From: Dromaius novaehollandiae
Taxonomy: Eukaryota; Chordata; Aves; Casuariiformes; Dromaiidae
Assembly: GCF_036370855.1 (NCBI RefSeq)
Contig: NC_088117.1
Location: forward strand, 4,588,001-4,652,000
Reading direction: 5' to 3'
DNA length: 64,000 nucleotides
Part shown: one piece after another, positions 13,401 through 23,900 of the stretch
How the letters are laid out: each line of letters opens with the position of its first letter
How positions within the stretch are numbered: position 1 is the stretch's first letter
Position numbers and translations under genes: made by a program
Notes under the pieces: generated by a model
Seen by the model: the letters and a program-made list of their open reading frames with translations, nothing else
Database searches by the model: none
What the model was told of the DNA's origin: nothing

Positions 13401-16400
13401 GAGAGCGGAGGGAGGGTGGGAAGGTGTCTGCCCTCAGGTGCGTTGCAGCAGGCTGCTGCGGCAGCAATTGCAAAACCTCAGTGAATGATGGTGTTTTGGC
13501 TGGTGGAAAGGATGGACAAACTTACCAGTAGCCAGTGCCCGCTGCTTCAGAAACAGAGAGCCCCTCTCATCTGCGACCTGCAGAAGAGAGTTGCAAGCAG
13601 TTAGCTCCCAGTGCTTGGGCTCCAGACGTACACTAAATCCACAGAGAAGTCCTGTCTGATTTATCCCAGGAAACAGCTAATGTTTGAGTAAAGGTTTCAT
13701 GTAAAAGGACAAGCCCCAACAGAGCTTTGTTTCCTTGCAGGAACTTCCTGCTGTCGGCTTGAAACCGCCTACCTCTCAGAAAAGGTGCAAGGGACAGGAC
13801 CTGGGGGCCTGTTGTTGCTGCTGTGTTTAACCCCGTGCTTGACTGGAGGCTGAACATGCCCTTGGCATGACTGAGGAAGGTCTGGCGTAACATGCTGGTA
13901 TAAAATAGCCCTCACCAGCCATCCTTTGGGATGGTGCATCCCTCCAGCACTGCTGGAGCATTAGAGGTCTCCTCTGGCCCTTACTCTGTGCAAGGAAGAA
14001 GCAAACAGAAGTCAGGGCATGGTGAAGTGAGTGATTCCTCTTGCTTGAAAGCTCGGGGAGGCTTAGCTGGCACTCAGTGCCAGTGAAGAGAGTTACTGAG
14101 GTGTATCAGCTGCAGGGCTGGCCTCTTGCTCGCTTTCCTTTGTTTCAGACTGCAAGTCTATGTTTTAGGTCTGTCTTGAATTTTGGATAGTCTTCTAGGA
14201 AGATGGACAGGAGCTGAACAGGTTAGAGGCTGCAACTGGCAGAGGCCTGAGCCACAAGGCAAGCTGGCACTTAACCAAAGACAGGCTTACATTTACTTGC
14301 TTCCTAAATTGTCCCCTAGAGCTGAGCACCACAACGCTCTTCACACAACCCCACGTGAACATCCAGCTGCACAGCAGAAGCGCATGGCCCTGGGCAGAGC
14401 CAGGCAGTAATGTTTATGTAGAGCAGCTCAAAGCAAAGCTGGGTTTGTCTATCTTGTGCCTGCCAGGGCTGGTCCTTCCTCAGTCACCCTTTGACACAGC
14501 CAGCGGCTCCTTGCCTGGTAACGGTCCCCTTAACTCAGGCTGAAAATCAGCACAGCTCCTAACTGAGGGAATTAGGCTGCATGAAGCTGAGTGTAGATCT
14601 GGCCTATGCTAGGTGTGCAGAGCACTAAAGTAACAGTATCCCTTAGGCTTTCCTCAGGGCACAGCTAATTGCAGGTCCGTGCTGACGGCCCGGTTGCAGA
14701 AAGCAGGTAGACGGGGCTGCGCAGCCAGCTTAGCCTGCAGGATCTGGGCTGTTGGGAACCCCAACCATGCAGCATCTGTCAGGAACGTGCTTGTGTTGTC
14801 CAGTGTGTTTTGTAGACAGCTATGCTAAATGGATTTCCCTGTACATTGGATAAGCTGCCACTGATCAACTCTCAGTTAAGGATTTGATGCGCATCAGCTA
14901 ACACACAGGCTGAAATAATAACCTGTAGATAACTAGGCTATCTCCTGGTGGCTGTCTCATGCAACTTCAAACATTACAAGTAAAGTAGAAAATAGAAAAT
15001 TTATGCTGGCTGGGGCAAGGAGGGGTTGGGATGGAGTCAGACTATCTGCGTTTGGGGACTGGTAGCTGCTCCAATGAGCCAAAGAAATTTAAATGTCCCA
15101 CAGCAAGCATCCGCGCGCTCTGTAATATCCTGCAGATAACTTGAGTTATAAAATAATGGCTCCAGGACATTGGGAAAAAATGGACAAGGAAAACAACAGG
15201 GCAAATTCTATTTTTTTCCCCTTCCCATCTGTCCACGTTTGCCCCAGCCGCAGGGACGTGCTGTCCTGCAGGCAGTGTCTCGCAGAGGAGATGGGGCTGT
15301 GACAGTGCCTCACTGTGTGGCTGACAGAGAGGAATGGTGTTGCACTGTGGATGAGATGTCTGGGCCTTTCGTTATGACTAATGACTCTCCGAGGTCCTGT
15401 CCGCTTGCGGGGTCTGAACATGACTATATTTTTGATGTGTCACAGAGTCATAGCCAGGCAACTTTGTCCTTCTGGTCGGAAGCTCAAGATCACTGTGGAG
15501 GATTTCTCTTCATCACTCCCCCTCACTCTGGGACAGATGCACATGCATATGAGTGTATTTGTCTATCTACACTGTTATCTGTATGACATTGCCTACATAT
15601 TTATCAAGTTACATATTTTTTAATGACAATAAGTACTATAATGAGCTACAGATCAATCACAAACCTATAGTTAATCACATAACTTCAACCTACAGTTAAT
15701 CATGTAACTTCAGTGGGACAACTTATGTATTTATAGCTAACCTGTGCTTAAGTACTTTCTGTAACTCGGACTTAGCAATACAAGCAGCGGTGATGGGAAA
15801 ATAGGAAGGATCTCAAGAAGAATCTTGCTTCTTTTTCAGAAACTCCAGAATGTTTTTTGACTGAAAACTAGGAGGAAGCTCTCTGTGCAAACTTAATTCA
15901 TTTATTTCCAGGAAACTGGAAATAAGATGGAAACTCCAGCTTCATTAGCTGCATTTCTAGATGCTAAAGGACAGCATGGTGCAGTAGATAAAGCAGGGTA
16001 CTGGGATGTATGAAATCATTCTGATGCTTGGCAAAGGCATGTTTTTTCCCTAACTGTACTGTTTGATAAGGATACAGACCTCCTAAATGTAAACCTCCAA
16101 TGTAAAATATTTTAGTGTGTAAAAATGCTATGTAATGGCAAGGTATTAGTAATATTTGTTCTAAATAGGCATGGAAATTATACATGTTTGATGTGGATGT
16201 GGTGTATAAAGAGTTTTCAGGAAGAAAGATGTGATGCAAAGCTAAGCAGCATGAGACAGTAGAAAGAAATCATTTATACAATTAGTGTTTTTCTCTATTC
16301 TCCTTTCTTGCTTAGCTATGATTCTGAAAAGTTCACAGCAAGGCTTCAATTTGCCCTTTAGTTACTGTGGAGAGACTGTTAACCAGGGCTGAGTGATCTT

Positions 16401-19400
16401 GAAAATCCCACCACAGAGCTGACTTGGGGACATAGGACTTCTCAAATGGCCAACACAAAACACTTCTAGATGGTTTTGATAACAAGGACGTCCAAAAGCC
16501 TCAGTGCACTTGGATCCACATAACGCTAAAGCAAAGGAGAAGAGCTGAACATCTCCTGTTCACCCACCTTGCCTCTCCCACCTCAAGAAAGGGCTGGAGG
16601 TGTCCAACAGAGAACTGCACCAGGAAAAGCAGCTTGGCACCGGAGGCGTACAGATTAATACGCAAAACTACTCCTAGCAGCTCCACTACTTTTTTTTAAT
16701 CACATTTTTGTCATAAGACACAATTTTACAGCCAGGGTCTGTGTAGCACACCCATGGTATGCACACCTGTGATTTTGATAGCTCCAGGGGTGCTACCTGG
16801 AGCTCAGGCTAGGCATATCAGGTAGCGGCTGGTCTCATGGCAGTGAAAACTAACTGCGAGCGGGTCATTTCCGCTGTGCCCTGGCATGCAATGCAAGGAC
16901 TCCGATGGACATGTGCCCAGGGCAGGTGCATTTTGATTTCCCTGGCTTCTTTGCCTTTTAGGACCGTATTCATCAAGCAGCAATGGTCAGTCAGGAGTTT
17001 TACTGGCATTAGGCTTTGGGAGGGAAGTCCCACGTTCCTGGGGCTAGATGAAACACTCACTCCCCCTCTCCAGGCATTCATCCATCCTTACACATCAGTA
17101 AGCCCTTTCAGCTTCTCTTTTCCGTTAGAGTAGGCCATTAGGGCTTCTGGCTCTACACGAGCATGGTTCTTGCACTCCCTTTCTGAGCTCAGTAGTTTTC
17201 TGGCTTGATCCCGTTGATGTGGTAGAGAGATCCAGCCAGAGCTGCCAGGAGTCTAAAGCCTTTCCAGCCCTGCAGCAGCTCCCTTCTCCATTGCAAGACT
17301 GACATGGTGCCCAGGCTTGCAGGCAACACTTTGGATTGGGCTAGGATTGCATTTCCCTTTACGCTGGGTCTGGTGCTGCCATGCGAGCAAGCCCAAGTGC
17401 CAGCACGTGTGGGGACTCTGTGGTCTGTTTATGGGGTTAGCGGCACGGGTTGCTAAGGCAGGCAGAGATGCGCTCCTGGCTGCTGTGTCGTTCCCCTCGG
17501 CAGATCTGCACACTCAGACTGAAACTTGGCTCCCCTCTGCGGGAGGATGCGCTGAAGTCTTAGCCCTTCCTCTGGAAGAATGTAGCCATTTACAGATTTC
17601 CTGCTAATAATCTAAGGCATGAGTTATTTGCCTAGTGAACCCTATTTCCTCACTTTGCTGTCTGAGAGCACAAAAGGAAGTGACTGCTATCTCCAAAAGG
17701 GAAGCAATGTAGCAAGCCTGGAAGGCGTCCAAGAAAAGCAGCACCAGACTTGAATTATTCACGCAAGACACAGTGTATCACGAGAGAAAACCAGCCATTC
17801 GCACATGTTGCTGTAACAACATAACTTGCCCTGCTCTGTCCTGCATTGGCCATTTCTAGAGGAAAAGGTGAGTTTATACCTGCTCAGAGACAGAATGTGA
17901 CACCACGTGCGCCCACGCAAACACAGATGAATAAACTGCCTCACCCGGCAGGCTAATCTCAGAGGCACACCCCTATTGCACAACGCTTTGCTGGCTCCCC
18001 ATCTCCTCCTCCTCGCTTCAGGAGGAACAGCCACGGGAGTTTACTATGTCCACTTCTCACTGCTTGGCTGCGCTAGTCCCTCCCAGGAAATGCTGGTGCT
18101 GGTTCCCTCCCTCCTCCCAGGACCAGCCCAATTACGCCGGCAAGCTGGTGTTCTGGCATGTGTGGGCTGAGCTCGGTCCTGGGGCAATGAGAGGACTCCG
18201 GCCATTACTCTCTGCTTGCTGCCTACAAGGGTCAGCAAGTGAACACACATCTGATGCAAACTGGTGCCTGCCTACCTGCTCCCAGCATGCCCAGGACATC
18301 CACAGTCCCCAGGCCAGGGCCACCATAAGCATCTGGTCTTGACCTAGTCACCTTGGCTCAGGCTCTGAGTAAGGCATCCTTTAGCAATCCAGCTCTAACT
18401 CTTCAAACGCAGAGGGAAATGCAAGATGACAAGACTCTAGCTTTTCCCAAGAGCTTTTATACCCCCAAAACGTTCCCTGTTGGCTGAAGGAGTCTACGGC
18501 AGTGAGTTGGAGCTGCAGGGCGGAGTGCCTTTGCTCAGCCCGTGACACTCTTTGTGGGGTTAAAAAAAGCTGCACAGGAAGACACGAATGCCCACCTACG
18601 CTCTGCTGCTGAAAAGCCCTGGGGATGCAGCCCGTAATCAGCAGAGTGAATGAAAGATCCAGAAAAAGCAGTGTCCACTTTAATTGTAGCAAGGTGCTCC
18701 ACCCACTTGGCTTGGCACAAACACAGATGGCAACAGGCCAGCTGTGATCATTTTTTCTTCCTCCCTGGGATTTGCAAAGGCTGTAACTCATCACCTTGTT
18801 ACATCATTGGGGCAATACTATGTGCTAATAATTCAGTGCATATACATGGAAATACATTCTCATGTCATCCAGACTAGGGCACATCTGAAAGCTTTGCATT
18901 GCACCTTCTCTCTTATGAAGCTGAATCCACTCACAAAGGTAGACTTTTCTCCATTAACTCTGCCAGACAGGGTCAAGAGCTAGGAATGTATTAGTCTTAT
19001 CAAGCAGGCTAGCATTTTATTATAATATCACTCCAAGATCCTCAAAAAAGCTGAATTGAACGTCATAGGACAAGGATATGAAAAGAAAGCGCTGCAGGTG
19101 TGACTCAGAAGTGCTTTTTTGCTCTGTGCACCTAGTCTAGCTGGCTTAAATAGCAATAACAGGGACAGGGCAGTAACGTATACTTTCACGTGTGCACATA
19201 ACCACCAAATGAGCCAGCCTAGGCTCCTGGGCAGGACTATCACACCCCTTCTCAGCTAAGCACAAAGTTATAAACAGGTGCCATGTGAGATACTTGCTGC
19301 AGAGCGCTGCTTCAGCACAAGGCGCCAGATGTGCGGACCGGAGGTCAAACTGAGGCTAGCCCTTCTCTGCGCATCTGCGGGCGCACAGGCACAGCTGTCA

Positions 19401-20339
19401 GCCGAAATATCCGCAGGGAGAATGTATGCTGGGATAGAAATTTGCCTTGGAGGCAACTTACTAACATCTTTTTCTTTTGCTGTTTTGAAGTGAACGTGGG
19501 ACACTGAGGCTAGTTAATGAATTTCAGACCTGAAGCTAAAATTTCTTCCAGCATATATGCATACGTCTTCCTACAACCAGGGGCAGCCCTGCTGAATTCA
19601 AAGGCTACAGAAGGAACAGGCACCTGTTTGCAGGCAGGAGCAGGACAGCAGCGGAACAGCGTTGGAAGCAGCTGCATTAGCAAACACTCATTGCTGGAAG
19701 CAAAGTGAGTTTAGCTGTCAGCAAAAGACAGCTGAGAAGATCCTTGCATCTAGATAAAGTCTGGATGGAGGGTGAGAAGGAAGGGATGTGAATTTCAGCA
19801 TCACGCTTGGCAACTGTCCCAAACTGTATTTCTCTTAAGAGTTTCCTGCAGTCTGCCAAAAAAAAGTTTTCAAGTTGTATCTTGCACTGTGACCTTAGTG
19901 AATTTAAAGAGAAGAGGAACGAAACCCGTTAGTTAAAAAGACTAAACAGAATAAACAAGATTTATCCCTAGCAGATTGGCTCTGTGTGAGGAAGAAGACA
20001 TCTAATAGGAAGTTGCTCAAGTTCTCCTAAATCACTCGCCTGTTAGAGAAAAATACAGCTAAACAAACCCAACTCCTGAGATGTTGGAAGCTGCTTTCTC
20101 CTCCTCGCAGTGTGGTAGGACAGAAAACGGCAGTCTCTTACCTGGTTGGAGCATGTGCTGGGGGCTCGGAGGTTTCCTGCCAGCAGATAGGCTGTGGGCA
20201 GCGTGAGGACCAGCACGGAGAGCAGGCACAGAAACACGCCGCATCGTATTTTCCGCAAATCCTCCGTGAGGTGCATCCTGGAGGCTTGGCTGGTCATAGC
20301 AGCCTCTTCCTCCAGGGCTATCTCCGCCACACGGTCCAT
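6981..20339 (-). CDS. TNFSF15: TNFSF15 (TL1A/VEGI), complete four-exon gene
   Basis: The coding sequence joins 20339-20142, 13577-13526, 12900-12853 and 7408-6981 (198+52+48+428 nt), giving 241 residues and a TAG stop; human TL1A has about 251. Residues 1-32 are cytoplasmic, about 34-55 form a single hydrophobic signal anchor, 56-93 are the stalk and about 94-241 the TNF homology domain. Matches to mammalian TL1A include PRAHLT at 94-99, GLAFTKN at 123-129, [14 protein letters not shown] at 172-185, [11 protein letters not shown] at 196-206 and the C-terminal KTFFGAFLL. Possible N-glycosylation sites are N130 (NLS) and N219 (NVS). TL1A family members form trimers that bind DR3 (TNFRSF25) and co-stimulate T cells. 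Introns are phase 0, 1, 1 with GT-AG ends. The domain contains no cysteine, whereas the human protein has a disulfide pair. The ATG is the first in frame downstream of an in-frame stop. The identification is secure. Confidence 0.95.
7409..12852 (-). other. TNFSF15 intron 3
   Basis: This phase 1 intron of 5.4 kb is bounded by GTAATG and TCTGCAG on the minus strand. It contains an ancient CR1-like fragment near 11.0-11.24 kb and a palindromic kappaB-like site at 11544-11554. No further coding exon was found. Confidence 0.85.
11005..11240 (+). mobile_element. Old CR1-family LINE 3' fragment
   Basis: The run of features TTTAAAGCAAAG, GGAAGTACTTTCTGATG, GGAGCTCGTTGCTGCAGG, AGAGGCCAAAAATCT and GGGCTCAAAAAAGGATTAG follows the familiar 3' region of sauropsid CR1 copies, in which a clause ending in 'gaggccaaaa...ggttcaaaaaaggattag' is recurrent. 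The later part (GATAGCTGTGTTATG, then CCCCTCAGACCCCTAATTC) also tracks the family. Divergence is high and the boundaries are approximate. It lies in TNFSF15 intron 3 and is opposite to the gene's orientation. Confidence 0.7.
12853..12900 (-). CDS. TNFSF15: TNFSF15 coding exon 3 (start of TNF homology domain)
   Basis: This 48-nt exon has an acceptor ending CTCTTAG and a donor GTAATG. It reads [15 protein letters not shown] with a split glycine before it and a split valine after it. KPRAHLT is identical to the mammalian TL1A segment that leads into the first beta strand, and the 3' phase (one base) matches exon 4 precisely. Confidence 0.92.
12901..13525 (-). other. TNFSF15 intron 2
   Basis: This phase 1 intron of 625 bases is bounded by GTAAGT and CTCTTAG on the minus strand. 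It holds the G-rich quadruplex-like block at 13180-13203. No other exon was seen. Confidence 0.85.
13180..13203 (+). other. G-quadruplex-type G-run array
   Basis: Four G runs (6, 3, 3, 6) are separated by loops of 1, 1 and 4 bases, fitting the G3+N1-7 rule on the plus strand. In the TNFSF15 transcript the same stretch is C-rich. It sits in intron 2, between two micro-exons. Confidence 0.7.
13526..13577 (-). CDS. TNFSF15: TNFSF15 coding exon 2 (stalk)
   Basis: This 52-nt exon has an acceptor ending CTGCAG and a donor GTAAGT. It reads [17 protein letters not shown] and leaves a single G, so it links phase 0 to phase 1 and fits exactly between exon 1 and exon 3. The stalk is poorly conserved, so the call rests on splice sites, phase and position rather than protein similarity. 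Confidence 0.8.
13578..20141 (-). other. TNFSF15 intron 1
   Basis: This phase 0 intron of 6.6 kb starts with GTAAGA and ends CTGCAG on the minus strand. It includes a 25-bp tandem duplication at 15662-15711. I saw no recognisable transposon or additional exon. Confidence 0.8.
15662..15711. repeat. 25-bp tandem duplication
   Basis: Two adjacent 25-base units, beginning AACCTATAG and AACCTACAG, differ at three positions. This is a local duplication in intron 1 of TNFSF15. Confidence 0.9.
20142..20339 (-). CDS. TNFSF15: TNFSF15 coding exon 1 (cytoplasmic tail and membrane anchor)
   Basis: This exon encodes residues 1-66. The ATG at 20339-20337 has G at both -3 and +4. Reading upstream in the same frame there is no other ATG before a TAA at 20432-20430, so this start is the only reasonable one. 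An acidic/basic cytoplasmic segment ([15 protein letters not shown]) is followed by a hydrophobic stretch at about residues 34-55 ([20 protein letters not shown]) and a short extracellular piece with Cys63. The exon ends in CAG followed by GTAAGA, phase 0. The segment aligns in layout with human TL1A exon 1 but is weakly conserved in sequence, as is usual for this family. Confidence 0.88.
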
Positions 20340-20900
20340 GCCGGTGCCTGACGTGGGAGCTGCTGTTCCCTGAATGGGAGCGGGACCAGCCAAATCTCTT
20401 CTGGCTTCTGCCCTGCATGGAGACCCCCATTAAATAAGAGCTGCCTTGAGTGTGGGAAGGCACCGCACACACACACCCTCCCTCCCAAGGAATGCACCGC
20501 CTACAATAGAAACCTAGCTCAGGGAAAGAGAGCACCGCTTTCCCCGCGCTACCCGAGGTGCCTGCTGCATGCCACTGTCTGCCTTTTTTTCTCCCCCCCT
20601 CGCTGTGCAGAAGGAAGCTAGGAAAGTCCCAGTGGGTGGAACCAGGATAAACTCTGCTGCTGGGCTGGATAAGCTTGAAAGCTTTTCCGCCTGGCAAAGG
20701 GAACATGAAACCAATGGGAGTGAAAGTGAGAAGCAGGGGGAGAGCAGCGGTAAGCGGTGGAGATGAGAGCAGAGCACGGCGTGCAGCGTCCCGGAGCGGA
20801 GCGGAGCGGTTTCGGTGCAGCCCGAGGGCGGAAGGGAAGAGGGTTTTAAGGAAGGCCAGGTTATTGCACGTGACCCTGCGAAGGGGTCTGATTCTCACGA
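20340..20900 (-). promoter_or_regulatory. Likely TNFSF15 5' UTR and promoter region
   Basis: This is the sequence immediately upstream of the TNFSF15 start codon. It holds the NF-kappaB site and a moderately CpG-rich stretch at about 20740-20860 with a small tandem GGAGC repeat near 20795. I see no convincing TATA box in the expected orientation, so the transcription start cannot be placed. Long ORFs here are open by chance and are not supported as coding. Confidence 0.45.
20621..20630 (-). promoter_or_regulatory. Perfect NF-kappaB site upstream of TNFSF15
   Basis: On the minus strand this reads GGGACTTTCC, the classical kappa-light-chain enhancer NF-kappaB motif, about 280 bases upstream of the TNFSF15 ATG. 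Mammalian TL1A is induced by TNF and IL-1 through NF-kappaB, so the position makes biological sense. Chance expectation for this exact 10-mer on either strand in 64 kb is about 0.1. Occupancy cannot be shown from sequence. Confidence 0.6.
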
Positions 20901-23900
20901 GTGTTGCTTCGTTCCCAGATTTTAGCAGGATATGCAGTGGACCAGAGGCTGCGCAGTACCTTTGGCAGCAAACAGTCCCGAATCAGGCCTAAAATAAGGT
21001 GCTTTGCATTTCCGCTGCTTTGTTATTTCTCCTCTCTGGACTCATTTTCATGGGGCTTCCGCAGGTGCCTGTTGTCACTACTTGGAAAGGGAAAAATTGT
21101 GACCTCACTACACTCGCGAAGCTTGTGCATCACGTTATTTTATGAATAGCTGCTGTCAATGAAAATCAAAAGGGCCTGTTGCCCATCAGCAAACCCGGGA
21201 GCTGCTGCGCTATTGATTTCAGAGGAACAAGCTTGGATGGCAGCTCTGTCCGGCTCTCCTCCGACGACTAGCGTGCGTGCCAACCCCGTGCCGCGCGGCA
21301 GTGGTCTACCAGCCCTCTGCCCTCCTCGGCACGGTTGAGGGAGGGCTTGGGAGAAACCTTCAGTGGAGATGTTGCCATTTAGACTTGTCCGTTTTTTTGA
21401 AAGTTTTGAAGGTTTTTCCCAGGAAAGCGTGGTCTCATCAAAACTGAAACTCTTCGATTTATACATACACACGCACATGCTTGTGTCCATAAACTTCTCC
21501 TTTCTTTGCTGGGTAGAGAAACAGGCTGGAAATATTTTTCTTTTTCTTTTTGTGATGATACAGAAGCAACTTTTGGTTTCCCCCACCCCGTAATCCAAAA
21601 AACATTCAGATTTATGTTATTAAAAAAAATTATCAAAGACAGAAAAATGTCTATTTTCTCATGTCCCAATCTCCTTGCTACTTCCGATACTGGGAGAGGA
21701 AGAACAGAACGAGACAGCTGGTAAAGCACTGAAGGATGTGTGCTCTAATCTGAGCCAAGCCACATAGTTCCTACGTGACCTTGGACAAATCACTGACTTT
21801 GTTTTCTTCTCTAATCTGTTATTTGCCTTCACGTAGACTATAAAATCTTGAGGACACAGATTACACTCTGCTTTTGTAGCATCTAGACGTGACGCTAAGG
21901 CAGGTGTGGCTCCATCTATCACAAAATTTAAAAAGCAGATAAAAATGTACTGTCAAGATCAGCAAAAGGAAATCTAATTTTTCTGTGGAAGTTCTGCGTA
22001 GAGATGTGGCTTTCTTTGTTCCTAGGATCCTAGATGCTTGTTCTAGGGCATAGCATTAAGAAATTAATATTCTTATCTGGGGCATCCATTAATTTTAAGG
22101 GGTGAGAGCTAAAGGTGATCTGCTCTTTGTTGTGAGTGCCCCAAGGTGCTTCGTGTACATTCAAGGTATATATATGCCTTACAAGCAGACAGTCACAGAT
22201 GTCTTCAATCTGTATGCCTGCAAGTCCTCTGGAGTATATTTCTTACCTTCCTTGGAAACTCCGGTGGAGCCAAGGGGACAGTCCTGAGTTAAAACAGCTC
22301 ATATGAGGGTGTATTTGTTTGCGGGCTCTTGCAGTGGTGCGAGACCTGGGAACTTCTGGCTGTAAGAGGATGAGCTGCAAGCACTGCAGAGGGCAAGGGC
22401 TGGGCTCCTGAACTGAGGCTGTGACACATTCGCACTCTGCCTCCGACATGTTAAAAAGTTCAGATTTTTTTCTTAAGAATTGCATGAAAACGAGGACAAG
22501 CCTTTTGTCTCAAAAACACAAGGGCATTCGGCACAGGGTGCACCTGTTTTTTTACTACATGGTGACTTACCCAAGATCACTCGTCGAGGCAGCTTTAGGG
22601 TAACCAAAATAACAACCGCGTCGGCAGACCTCCCGTGTAGGCGCTGGCTGCCTGCAGCCCAGCTGTGCTGTGCCGTGCCGTGCCGTGCAAAGCGTACTTC
22701 AGATTTCTGCTCAGAGGGCTCCCCAAGCAGCCCAGGGCCATCCTCGTTGCAGAAGCTGGCATGACCCTGAACTTCTTGCCATTTGAGTGACCAGAGCTGG
22801 GCCCGGGCAGGCAGGACCTTGACGGGGTAATCCTTCTCAGCCGTGAGCTGTGCCTCTCCCGGAGTTTCTCATGCTGTTCCCTGCATGCTTTCAGCCATGA
22901 CCATTAGGTAAATTCTCTAGCTCATGCCAGACATGTCCCCACCAGTGATCCTTGACTACCTTGTACTAGTTAGAAAAATCTGCCAGGGTTTCCAATACCC
23001 ACCTCTTATTTTAACATGTATTTTAACAGAGTTTAAAGAGGGGAGGTGTGTTGCTATGGAGTTAAACATTTGGGAGGGTATTTTTTAAGAGAAGAAAAAT
23101 CTGGAATGGAGCTAGGTGTCTATGAGAGGAGAAAGCAATGGCTTGTGATCAAGGCATGATAACTTTATGTTTCGCTTTGCTTTTCTTTCCGTAGCACTTT
23201 TTGTTCTTTCTGCATGCTTGCACACGATTTGAATGGGCACATTTTGTCTGAGGCCAAACAAGTTGAATCACACATATAGTGAGGACAATGTAGTATACAT
23301 AGGGGAATAGTATTGCAGTTATTTCTGTGTTCTGCACGGAAGATACTTAGCATGTTGCATCTTTATTCATTCCTTGTCTGCATTGGGTAATGGCTGTGTT
23401 TTCAGTTTTTAAGCTTGCAATAAGTATGGAGAAAAAGTAATTGAGCATTCAAAGCTCATTTCACACATTTTCTGAGAGTTTTCGAAGTGCTGTATGTTTG
23501 TTGCATTCACAATGGTTAGTGTTTTCTCTGCACCGTTTCCAGCTGAACCCCGTGAGGGTCCCCTGAGAAAGACAAAGCACAGAGCGTCCATCCGCTGGCA
23601 GGAAGAGGGAATCGGCATGCAGGGTTTGTGCCTCTTGATCTTGTTGTAGCCTTCCTGCTCAGCCCTTTGCTAGATTGTCTGCAGTCTCCTATCAGAGATG
23701 CAGCATGGGTGGACAGTAGCTTGTGCTGGGTGCCCACCTTACCAGTCACAGCTTCCCAGGCTGGCATTTCAGGCTTCCCTCTAGCTGCCAGTGCCTCGAT
23801 GCTGTGGCTGTGAGTTCCTCGCACACGTTCAGCAGTGGTTCCCTCCTTGTGCCTTGCTGTGCTCGTCCCGTACCCTCCAGCACGCAGGTCACTGCAGCCG

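Noticed and set aside
20059..20898. 279-codon minus-strand ORF across the TNFSF15 promoter and exon 1
   Set aside because: It is out of frame with TNFSF15 exon 1, runs through the splice donor, and has no family similarity. It is open because the region is GC-rich.
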